From Clusia tigrina (lineage: Eukaryota > Arthropoda > Insecta > Diptera > Clusiidae), in contig OV050031.1 in assembly GCA_920105625.2 (NCBI GenBank), forward strand, positions 218,354,194 through 218,418,193: 64,000 bases of DNA, written 5' to 3'. Each line of letters starts with the position of its first letter. The first letter of the stretch is position 1. The notes below the pieces were generated by a model. It searched no databases. It saw only the letters and a program-made list of their open reading frames with translations, and had not been told where the DNA came from. This document shows, in pieces, positions 37,661-46,986 of the stretch. A program made the position numbers and the translations under genes.

Positions 37661-37689
37661 TATCCCTTTGATTGCCGAATTGATGCTAG

Positions 37690-38045
37690 TACGATGACGA
37701 AACCTGGACGATGACCAACAGCGTAAGCATCCGTAAGATCTATGGGCGTCTGCGGAGAGTATCGAATCAAATATAGCGATGAGTTGTATAAGCTATATGC
37801 CGACATTCACAGAGTACAACGCATTAAAAGTCCCCGACTGAGTTCGTTAGGTCCTGTCGTGCGAGTGGATGGAAGTGTTACAGCCAAAAAAGTGTTTGAA
37901 TCCATGTCGCCAGGTGGGCGGCGCAGAACGGGAAGACCACAGTAAATGGAACGAGCAAGTTCAGGAAGACCTAGCGGCACTTGGTGTAGCAGAGACGACT
38001 GGCGAAGGCTCATAACACGGAAATGATCAACAATGTTTGTTCGCC
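37690..38045 (+). mobile_element. RTE-type non-LTR retrotransposon, C-terminal remnant
   Basis: 37742-37945 reads EYRIKYSDELYKLYADIHRV, then IKSPRLSSLGPVVRVDGSVTAKKVFE and GGRRRTGRP; 37946-38000 continues with VQEDLAALGV. This order (R-Y-N-x-E-L-Y, R-L-R-W-L-G-H-V-x-R-M, R-R-R-G-R-P, V-E-E-D-L-x-x-L-G) is typical of RTE-clade ORF2 ends. The remnant runs straight into GATGAT repeats at 38045, the usual RTE 3' tail, which seeded the large array. Confidence 0.75.
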
Positions 38046-38632
38046 AATGATGATGATGATGATGATACAAAAATAAGGATGGTATAAAAATGATGATGAT
38101 ACAAAAGTGATGATGATAACAAAATTATGATCATACAAAAATGACGATGATACAAAAATAAGGATGATGATGATGATGATACAAAAATAAGGATGGTATA
38201 AAAATGATGATGATACAAAAATGATGATGATGATGATGATACAAAAATAAGGATGGTATAAAAATGATGATGATACAAAAATGATGATGATACAAAAATA
38301 AGGATGATGATGATGATACAAAAATAAGGATGGTATAAAAATGATGATGATACAAAAATGATGATGATACAAAAATGAGGATGATATAAAAATGATGATG
38401 ATACAAAAATAAGGATGATGATGATGATACAAAAATAAGGATAGTATAAAAATGATGATGATACAAAAGTGATGATGATACAAAAATGATGATGATACAA
38501 AAATGATGATGATACAAAAATAAGGATGATGATGATGATACAAAAATAAGGATGGTATAAAAATGATGATGATACAAAAATGATGATGATACCAAAATGA
38601 TGATGATACCAAACTGATGATGATACAAAAAA
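38046..38632. repeat. GATGATGATACAAAAAT-type minisatellite, array 2
   Basis: 17-18 bp units (GATGATGATACAAAAAT and the variant with AAGGATGGTATAAA) run for nearly 600 bp. All three minus-strand frames stay partly open, giving spurious YHHHFCIIIIF peptides. It begins at the tail of the RTE remnant and ends at AAAACATTCCATCATGAACA, the same flank as array 1. Confidence 0.95.
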
Positions 38633-38750
38633 ACATTCCATCATGAACATGGATTTGTATACAGCTATTTTTATCTGGATTATTGTCTTTACTTCAACTG
38701 AATTATTGACTATATCTCAACAACTGGATTATTGACTAAATCTTCAACTC

Positions 38751-38758
38751 CTTTAGAG
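38751..38758. repeat. Left 8-bp target-site duplication of the hAT element
   Basis: CTTTAGAG directly outside the left terminus; identical to 41384-41391. Confidence 0.93.
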
Positions 38759-41383
38759 CAAGGGTCGGCAACCTTTTGTTGCAAACGGGCCAACTATTTT
38801 ACGTTGGGCTTAGTTCGGGCCGCACTTGGATGACTAGGAACTGCCGCGCCCCCTGGGGCACATCCTATGAGTCATGTTTCGTGAAAATTAAAAAATCGAC
38901 GTACAAACTACACACGAAAACTACCCCCAAATTCTCTGTTAATTCTACCCCCAAAATAAACCTCACATTATAGAATCCCCACCAATCTACAATATTTGTG
39001 AACAATTATTTAAGTTTTAAAAATAAAAAGTTTATTGCCTATTTGTACATTTATTTTAGTTAATAAAATCAATGAGATTTTTGTGGTTGTATTTGACTTG
39101 ATAGTTTTTTTAGATCAGCATGCATTTTTGATGTAGCGACGCGAAGAATTGCTTCTAAATGTGCATCCGATAATCGGGAGCAGTGTTTGTTTTTCCGATA
39201 ATTCAGAATTGAAAAAGTTTGCTCACAAATGTATGTACTACCAAACATAGTAATTATTTTCTGGGCAAACTTTTTTAACTCCTTGTAGTTTTCAGAAGGC
39301 AAACTCCCATAAAAATCCACCAAGTCATGTTTTTCTTTAAAAGCGGTTTTAAGTGTGGTATCGCTTTGCAAATCTATGACGTTGATTTGCAAATCGGCTG
39401 GTACATTGTCGATATCCACTGCGAAGGGGTTTGCAAAAACCTCCAGCTTACTTGCGATCTTTTTAAAGTCAACAAAACGATTTTCAAACTCAGTTAGCAG
39501 TTGCATTAATGCACTTTTCATTTTAGTATTTTGCCAAACAAAATTTACTCCAGCTTCTTCTACTGCTTTCTTGCAATTTGGAAAATGGTCAAGTTTTCTT
39601 TCGCCGATATGCTTAATAAATAATTTTAATTTCTTTTCAAATGATTTAACATCTGAATACATATTACATATCAATTTATTTTTTCCCTGTAAACGTGTAT
39701 TCAGTGTATTCAATTCGGAAGTCAAATCAGTTAAAAAGCCAAGATCTACAACCCACTGCTTATTGGAAAGTTCGTGTATTGCCTTTCCTTTCATCTCCAT
39801 AAAGTTACTAATTTCTTTCCGTAAATGAAAAAATCTTTGAAGAGCTGCTCCTCGGCTGAGCCATCTTACTTCGCAGTAATACATCACGTCACCATATTCA
39901 GCTTCCACTTCTTCTAAAAACTTTTGGAATTGGCGGTGAGTAAGTCCATTTTTCCTTATAAAATTAATAACGGATACAACGGTATCCATTATTTCTTTCC
40001 ACGATAAAACCTTGCAACACAATGCTTCTTGATGGACAATACAGTGAAATATAAATGGAACTTTACATCCAGACTCTTGTACTTTCCTGTTGACTCTTCC
40101 GACAACACCTTTATTATGACCGCTCATGTTCTTGCCCCCGTCCGTGGTGATGCTGGTTAATTTATTCCAGCTCAAGCCGCATGAAACCAAGGCTTGGTCC
40201 AAGTGGTGAAATAAATCCTCTCCCTTTGTAGTTCCTTCAAGACTGCACATTTTTAGTAATTCCTCATAAACAGAAAAGTTTTCGTCGATTCCTCTTACAA
40301 ATATAAGCAGTTGTGCCGTATCTGACACGTCCGTACTTTCGTCCATCGCAAGAGAGAAGTACACAAAAGTCTGCGCTTTATCCATCAGTTGTTCACGCAA
40401 GTTTGCACCCAAGCCTTCGGTCCGTCGAGTGCAAGTTCTAGCAGAGAGACTGATATTTTCAAAAAATTTTTTCTGTTCCGGGCATAGTACCTCTGCGATA
40501 GCTAAGACACACTCTTTTACAAGTTCACTGTCGTTAAATGGGCGACCATGCTTTGCTATTATCTCTGCTACTCTGTAGCTGGCACAAACGGCTGATTCAC
40601 TTTTATCTGTCATATCTTTAAAGGTGTTCTGCTGATTTTTGAGTGACGATTTCAAGTTAATGATTTTGTTTTTGCGAGACTCCCCTTCAAGACACCCAAA
40701 TTTAGTTTTGTGCTCAACATCATAATGTCGCTTCAGGTTATATTCCTTTAGTACGGAGATACTCTTTTGACATATTAAACACAATGGTTTTTGTTTAAAT
40801 TCGATAAAAAAATATAAATTTGTCCATGCTTCATTAAAAATGCGTCTTTCGTCAATTATTTTTCTTTTTTTAGAAGCCATGTTGGGTGTATAAAACTGTA
40901 ACAGTACAGAAATAAAATATAAAAAAAATTTAGTTAATTGTGTTACTTTTTGTATTTTTATTTACATACCAATGGATGTGCGTTTGTTGAAGGCTATCAA
41001 TCAACTAACAAATTTAATTGATTCCTGCCTTGCCTATTGTAACTAAAAAGGCATAGCAAAAATCAAACCAAAACAATCGACAAACGAGCGTGCCTCGGCA
41101 CCAGCAACCAGCTCTCCTCGGCTAACCAGCGCCACTCTGTAAGCATCATTCGTATGTCGTACTTGTCGAACATGTATTAGGGTAGAGTGAAATTCAAAAA
41201 AAAATATGTTTTCACTCCACTCTAATATTGATCACGGTTTTTTCCTCTCAATGCGCATGTCGTTACAGTTTAAGTTTTGTGTGCGAAACCACTTAGGTTG
41301 AATGCTGGCGATTATCTTGCGGGCCGCAACAAGATGCCTCGCGGGCCGCATGCGGCCCACGGGCCGCAGGTTGCCGACCCATG
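38759..41383 (-). mobile_element. Apparently complete hAT DNA transposon (Charlie/ZBED-like), 2625 bp
   Basis: The ends are inverted repeats: CAAGGGTCGGCAACCT on the left and, read inward from the right, CATGGGTCGGCAACCT (one mismatch in 16). Immediately outside lies the same 8-bp word CTTTAGAG on both sides (38751-38758 and 41384-41391), the target duplication size diagnostic of hAT elements. Inside is one long uninterrupted transposase frame on the minus strand. The right subterminal region (about 41315-41370) repeats GCGGGCCGC several times, a plausible transposase-binding cluster; a shorter GGGCCGC also occurs near the left end (about 38817). Intact frame, ends and duplication indicate a recent insertion. 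Confidence 0.95.
39069..40880 (-). CDS. hAT family transposase, full length (603 aa)
   Basis: Encodes the enzyme that cuts and pastes the surrounding hAT element. Seen: ATG at 40880, TGA at 39069-39071, no internal stop. A BED-type zinc finger occupies the N-terminus (C34-x2-C37 ... H52-x4-H57). The RNase H-like catalytic region follows: AMDESTD with D180, TTDGGKNMSGH with D247, and CEVRWLSRG at about 336-344; the third acidic residue is not placed with certainty. The C-terminal dimerisation region is present (from residue 546, FGSTYICEQTFS, then a Lys-rich stretch, RLSDAHLEAILRVATS). The protein resembles the ZBED5/FAM200/GTF2IRD2-related hAT group by texture. Length and motifs suggest a potentially functional gene; whether it is expressed cannot be seen. 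Upstream, about 500 bp to the right terminus would hold its promoter. Confidence 0.93.
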   Translation of the reverse strand: MASKKRKIIDERRIFNEAWTNLYFFIEFKQKPLCLICQKSISVLKEYNLKRHYDVEHKTKFGCLEGESRKNKIINLKSSLKNQQNTFKDMTDKSESAVCASYRVAEIIAKHGRPFNDSELVKECVLAIAEVLCPEQKKFFENISLSARTCTRRTEGLGANLREQLMDKAQTFVYFSLAMDESTDVSDTAQLLIFVRGIDENFSVYEELLKMCSLEGTTKGEDLFHHLDQALVSCGLSWNKLTSITTDGGKNMSGHNKGVVGRVNRKVQESGCKVPFIFHCIVHQEALCCKVLSWKEIMDTVVSVINFIRKNGLTHRQFQKFLEEVEAEYGDVMYYCEVRWLSRGAALQRFFHLRKEISNFMEMKGKAIHELSNKQWVVDLGFLTDLTSELNTLNTRLQGKNKLICNMYSDVKSFEKKLKLFIKHIGERKLDHFPNCKKAVEEAGVNFVWQNTKMKSALMQLLTEFENRFVDFKKIASKLEVFANPFAVDIDNVPADLQINVIDLQSDTTLKTAFKEKHDLVDFYGSLPSENYKELKKFAQKIITMFGSTYICEQTFSILNYRKNKHCSRLSDAHLEAILRVATSKMHADLKKLSSQIQPQKSH

Positions 41384-41391
41384 CTTTAGAG
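41384..41391. repeat. Right 8-bp target-site duplication of the hAT element
   Basis: CTTTAGAG directly outside the right terminus; identical to 38751-38758. Confidence 0.93.
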
Positions 41392-41710
41392 TATAGTTAT
41401 GATTCTTAATTCCTTTACAGTGTAATTCTGATTATCTGTCAGATGAACATATAACACTGTCGCACTCTTTGGTTGTGGCACACTGATCCTCTGATCCTAG
41501 AGTGTTTTGGTGAATGGGCATATTTCTACTTGTATATGTTTTTGCTTCTCAATCCTATGGGAATAAAGATATAGTGATAGATATAAAGTAAAAGAGAATC
41601 CAAGATTATGATAAATTTTAAAAATAATTGTGATCGACTTTCTGAAGCCCCAAATTATATATATACAAATATTGTCCTGCCTTGGTGCTACCTTTGAATA
41701 AATTTCAAGT

Positions 41711-41913
41711 ACCATTGAGTAAATAATAGCCGAAGTTAGATCATGGTAAAGAGAGGACTGCATTTACTACGGTTAGACAGTTATACAGATCATCAGCAAG
41801 ACAGTCATATCCTCTATGACTGCCTTGCTGATTATCTGTATAACTGTCTAACCGTAGTAAATGCAGTCCTCTCTTTACCATGATCTAACTTCGGCTATTA
41901 TTTACTCAATGGT
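41711..41913. repeat. Near-perfect inverted repeat: 99-bp arms, 5-nt loop
   Basis: The left arm 41711-41809 and right arm 41815-41913 are reverse complements with only two mismatches (near 41791 and 41801), separated by TCCTC at 41810-41814. It begins ACCATTGAGT and ends ACTCAATGGT. No target duplication is evident outside the arms. It lies just right of the hAT element. If transcribed it would fold into a hairpin about 99 bp long. Confidence 0.92.
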
Positions 41914-41952
41914 ATTTATCTAAGCTTAGTAAATGTTTTTTTCACTTCCTTT

Positions 41953-42022
41953 GCTTAGAAGTGGGGTAGGCCGGAGAACCGCCGTAGAAGAAGGTCTCCA
42001 AGCACCCAGGCATTGATGCCCT
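41953..42022 (-). mobile_element. Family X 3' UTR fragment
   Basis: AGAAGTGGGGTAGGCCGGAG and CCAAGCACCCAGGCATTGAT; same about-70-bp terminal block as at 31.5 and 32.5 kb, minus orientation. It lies between the long inverted repeat and the MITE. Confidence 0.65.
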
Positions 42023-42609
42023 TTGCTTACTCAGCGGCATCTATAGCGGATTCCTAAGCTGATGTAGGCTCGTTCTAAAAGTTCATCTCATCGGCAAAGA
42101 GGATTGATATCCTATAGAGTTCCTTAATACCAAATATGTGGAAATTCGAGTCTTTCTCTATTCATGAAAAATCAGACTTCTTACTTTTGTTTAGATTTGC
42201 TTATATAAAAATCCCCGGTGGTAGTGTTGGGGTAAATTCTAAGAATCTTCTTGACAGTCCATCTCTTATAATCTTTCTTATAGCCAACAACTTACAGGAT
42301 ATTGATTTTTTAAGTCATTCCCAGTGTTTTGTAATTCCCGATTACTGAGTTTCAACTACAGAACATTTCGATACATTATACACACCCATTGCAAGTGCAT
42401 GCCTCACTTGACCTACTGGCACATATTGAGAGATACATTTCTCCATAACTCGACCATTATTTCAGTTGAGTGGAAAAATTCATGTAATCTGATGTTATTC
42501 TAATGATATATTAATAGGTTAATGAATGGACATACAAAATTGAAAGGACACATAAAAAACTCCAATTATTCGCAGCTGGAATTCACCCCTTATTCTCAAC
42601 TAGAATTCA
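42023..42609. other. Spacer, nothing recognised
   Basis: No gene or repeat signature. Confidence 0.3.
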
Positions 42610-42617
42610 CTCCAGAG

Positions 42618-42761
42618 CATGGGCGTAGCCACCTAAGGGAAGAGGGGGATAGAGCCCTCCACGAAACATAGAAATATCGATGAAACACTTATAAATTTTT
42701 TAAAGCAGAAGTATATAAAAGGTGTTGAGCCCCCCTAAATCTGGCTCTAGCTACCCCCATG
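42618..42761. mobile_element. hAT-type MITE, 144 bp, with 8-bp target duplication
   Basis: The left end reads CATGGGCGTAGCCACC; read inward from the right the other end is CATGGGGGTAGCTAGAGCC, so the inverted termini match imperfectly. The flanks carry the same 8-bp word CTCCAGAG (42610-42617 and 42762-42769). Too short to code. The termini differ from those of the hAT element 1.2 kb to the left, so a different autonomous partner is expected. Confidence 0.85.
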
Positions 42762-42844
42762 CTCCAGAGTGTTTGAGGGAGAGTACCGAGGAATATTTCG
42801 ATGATTGGGTTTAGATTAGCATGAAATCGTGACAAACGACACTT

Positions 42845-43500
42845 GATACACTGCACCGAAACTAAATAGTCTTTCTCTTGACAAGGAGTAGATCGGCATC
42901 CTTTGGACGCCTTATATCTTAATATTAGATAGAACTTAATTCAGCTTGAACAAGTTAATAACCTTCTTGATCGGACGAATTCGGCAACCTTTGGACGCCT
43001 GTATCCTTTCCAGTTGCGGAACTAACATATTAGTTCAGCTTGAACAAGTTAATAACCTTCTTGATCGGACGAATTCGGCATCCTTTGGACGCCAGTATCC
43101 TTTCCAGTTGAGGAACTAACATATTAGTTCAGCTTGAATAAGTTGGTGACCTTCTTGATCGGAAGAATTCGGCATCCTTTGGACGCCTGTGTCAATCCGA
43201 GTTGAGAACCAAAAATATTAGTTCAGCTTGAACAAGTTAATAACCTTCTTGATCGGACGAATTCGGCATCCTTTGGACGCCAGTATCCTTTCCAGTTGAG
43301 GAACTAACATATTAGTTCAGCTTGAATAAGTTGGTGACCTTCTTGATCGGAAGAATTCGGCATCCTTTGGACGCCTGTGTCAATCCGAGTTGAGAACCAA
43401 AAATATTAGTTCAGCTTGAATAAATTGGTGACCTTCTTGATCGGAACAATTCGGCATCCTTTGGACGCCTGTATCATTTCGAATTGAGAAACTAACATTA
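42845..43500. repeat. 94-bp satellite with a two-unit higher-order pattern, about 7 copies
   Basis: TTCAGCTTGAA starts at 42940, 43034, 43128, 43222, 43316 and 43410: exact 94-bp steps. The copies at 43034-43221 and 43222-43409 form nearly identical 188-bp dimers. A diverged unit precedes 42940. Each unit contains GAATTCGGCATCCTTTGGAC. Confidence 0.95.
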
Positions 43501-44177
43501 TTTTGTGTGCAGTACCAAGCCAAGAACTGACCATGAGTCAAAACAAGTCTGACATTTGATTCTGGTATTTCTATCGATAGATTAAGCCTTAAGACCGTGT
43601 AGGATGAAGTTAATTTGTGATTGCTTTCACTTTGTTTAATAAAGTCAATCAATCACAATGTGATCAAACAAAAACTGGTCAAACAACCCTGTAGACAACC
43701 CAAGCATAAAGGAAAAACTAGCTGCCTATTGCGAATTTAAGACGAAAATTACTCATCACTTGCCAACTTCCTTGCTCACAACGGACCCAACTGTAGTGGC
43801 ATCACTATTTTCTTGGTGCCTAGCCTACCATCCTCCTTTCTGATATAATAATAGTCTGGTAAACGCTTTCAATAGTCCCTCCTTATAAATCCTTTCAATA
43901 GTCCCTCCATTAGAGATGGTTGGGTTGTACAATTCCTTAGTGTGTTGAGTTGCTATTCCTACATGATATTGTAAACTAAGTTCAACTTCTCGAAGTTAAC
44001 TGTAGTTTCTTCCTTCAGCCACTCCCATAGACTAGTTTGGTTTACTTAAGGTTTAAAGAGGCTCTTCCACCACATGACAAAGTACTTCCTCAGCCACTTT
44101 TCGGAACTGTATGGGACATCAGTTTGAAACAATCTGCTATTAGCCAGAGCCCGTAAATGGTTAGCTGACGGGGGAAG
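43501..44177. other. Spacer, nothing recognised
   Basis: A duplicated CTTTCAATAGTCCCTCC at about 43867-43905 is the only structure. Confidence 0.3.
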
Positions 44178-44595
44178 TTGATTATGGTATAGGGGATGTG
44201 AATGCATCGCGACCTCAGGATCTACTATGCCCCCGTCAGAGGTTCAAAGTACATCTTTGAGTCCTACCTTCTGGATAAACGTGATAACAAGTTTTGGCAC
44301 AAGAGATTTCACATCACTAGCAGAACCTTGGAAGAATCCCAAGTATTTTCTGTGGGTCTACATGAGAGCCAGGCATTATGTCAGCATATGCAAAGAGGTC
44401 TCCTCTTCCTACATACAGAATCAGTCCGATGTGGCCGTCAACCTCAACATATGTGAGTTCAATATACAGTCTCCAGTGAGTAGGCTTCTCATCATCCTAA
44501 GATTGTTCTTAGAGAGATTGATGAGAGATTCAAATCGTTTTAGGTGGTATGTCCCTAGCAGACTCTTTGATACTCTTAGGCCTAGTATGGCCGCG
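44178..44595 (-). mobile_element. Second copy of the 24-kb Jockey-like 3' end
   Basis: The reverse complement matches 23745-24170 closely: GGCCTAAGAGTATCAAAGAG, the LTGHCK-type region and the same 3' UTR ending with CCCTATACCATAAT. It lacks the 18-bp tandem duplication present in the other copy and is 5'-truncated just upstream of it. Confidence 0.85.
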
Positions 44596-45079
44596 AGAAG
44601 TTATGAAGGCCACAGCAACACCTGGCTTAGGTCTAAAGCGTAAGTGATGTCTGTGTGGGCAGCCGGATTAACAAACCAACCAACCAAGGTAAACAGATGT
44701 AAAATAAACTCAGCCCCATCATTCATTTTGATGGAACATTTTTTGTATTAACAGTGATAATGACACAGAGCGATTATACGCCCATAAATACTTGAAAGAG
44801 AAAGTTTATTTATTTATTTACAATTATAATTTATAGTTAAAGTTACAAGCTAAGGGAAGCTGGCGTGCAAAGCGCTTTAAAGAGAAAGTTACTGCGTCGC
44901 GTTGTTCGAATTAATTGAACATTTTTTCTATATGCGAGTATACAAATTGTAATTACAAAAAGTATATGAACATTTTGTTTTACTACTTTTATTTGAATTT
45001 ATTAAATTGTTATTACAATTTTTGTTGTTTTGTTGATACTACAATCATTTCTAATTGTTGATTGCTGAAAACTTTGATA

Positions 45080-45520
45080 ATCCCGCTTCGTTATTGGGGA
45101 CTATAACCCAAAACGGGCAGCTCAATGTCTACAGTTGAGTAAAAATAATTTAAGAATATTGACAGGGCACCTCACAGGCCACTGCCATTTAAGAAGCCAC
45201 CTCATGAAGCTGGGACACTCACCAATAACCAATAAGTACGTGTAGATTATGTACGGGAGCAAAAGAAGCACCAGAGCACCTTCTAATGAACGGCGAAGCC
45301 TTAGCTCGCAGTAGGAAGAAATATCTGGGGCATTACAGGGCCGAGAGCAGAGACATTAGAGCAAAGAACCCCAACTCAGTGCTAAGTTTACTTAGAACTG
45401 TTGGACTAATAGAAGGCCCCAAAGAGGTTCATGCAGCAGGAGTACAAGAGAACGAATTGGCCGAGGTACATTTTCCCTCTTTATTTCATTCAATTGCTGA
45501 TTTATTTTTATAATTAAAGA
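45080..45520 (+). mobile_element. Non-LTR 3' end, zinc-knuckle region, frameshifted
   Basis: Reads LSKNNLRILTGHLTGHCHLRSHLMKLGH in one frame, then CRLCTGAKEAPEHLLMNGEAL in the next, continuing to EVHFPSLFHSIADLFL at 45513. The last knuckle cysteine is replaced by Gly (LMNG instead of x-x-N-C). It belongs to the same broad group as the 23-kb and 15-kb RNase H elements, but a different family. Confidence 0.7.
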
Positions 45521-45605
45521 GAGTCGAAATCTGATCTTTATTGTACCCGAGTCATGTGCTTTATAATATGAAAATGTATTTATTAATATGTAAAGATACA
45601 TATAT

Positions 45606-45737
<132 letters not shown>

Positions 45738-45779
45738 TTTGTACACATAAAATAAATACATATATAATATGATTCGCTT

Positions 45780-46953
45780 CACAACAGTTGTTAGTGACAT
45801 AATGCGACATTAAAACATTATTCTTCCAATAAGAACAAATCAAAGCACCTTCTCGATGGTTCACCATAAAAAGGAACGACGAAAAAAGTGCGCAAAAACA
45901 AACAAACAAACAAACAAACAGACGAACAAAATAAAACTTTGCCAGTCTGAATGGAATTCGTAAATTCAGCACAAAGCGATGGCGAACAGGCACTTAGCAG
46001 GGTCCTTGAATCAAACAAAAGCGCGCAAAATAAAGTGGTAAAAGCGTGGAGAACTCAAAAACAATGCGAACGCAAAAAATTAACCGCAAAATGAGCAAAT
46101 ACAAAAATTTACAAAAAAAAAAAAAAAAAATAGCACACACAAATAAAAGGAAAACGAAAAAAAGGTAAGAAAAACAAATATAAAATGTCACCACTAAACG
46201 AATGTGAGTGCCAAGTGGAACCTGGACAAAATAATAAATGTCAGCAAGCGAAACGGAAGGAAGAAAGCAAAAACCGCCTCATGCCATGAGTACGAAGGAT
46301 GCGCAAAATAATGGCGGCGGTGTTGACCGTTTCCGACAGTTGACGATAAAAGCGGGCAACGGCAGAGCACGTCCCGGCACGCAAGACGGAGAATTAGAAA
46401 AAAATTGACAGCTCGCAAAACCGAAGAGGTGCAAAACGGTCTCACGAAAATGGCAGAAAGTATGGCAAAAGCGTTTTGGCATATGGTGCAACGAAATGCA
46501 AGCGGCAGAACATGCCAATACGGCCGGGAAAGACAGCCGGGCAGGCAGGCAGGCCGGCAGGCAGGCAGGCAACGAGCGTTCATAGCGTGCGTAACCAGCG
46601 CAACGCTGTACGCCACAGCTAGCAACATGCAAGCCCAGCAAACCAAGCAAAATGGACATTTTAGCTACAATGCTTAAAAAAACTACAAAGCTACAGCAAC
46701 AAAAACAAATACATGCATGCACACATGCTCATAAATAAAATCAAAAATAATACACACATATGCTGCTGCTTCCTCAATAGATATCGTAAGCAGTGAGAGC
46801 GAGTGTGCATGAGGCTATCTCGCTTGCACATAAGTCAAATCTAGACAAATCTGCACATGTTAAAACCATAAATAAACCGCATAATCACAAACGGAACGAT
46901 CGATTGTTGTCACTGTTTGACAGCAAAAGCAGTTAAGCGGGCGAGCAGCAGCC

Positions 46954-46986
<33 letters not shown>

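Noticed and set aside
38010..38650. Three overlapping minus-strand frames of 165-208 codons (YHHHFCIIIIF repeats)
   Set aside because: Translation of the GATGATGATACAAAAAT array; all three frames are open for the same reason.
39355..39828. 157-codon plus-strand frame
   Set aside because: Shadow of the transposase gene on the opposite strand.
46194..46722. Overlapping 147-150 codon minus-strand frames
   Set aside because: Two frames open together over GC-balanced sequence with Cys/Leu-rich low-information peptides; no domain, no splice logic.
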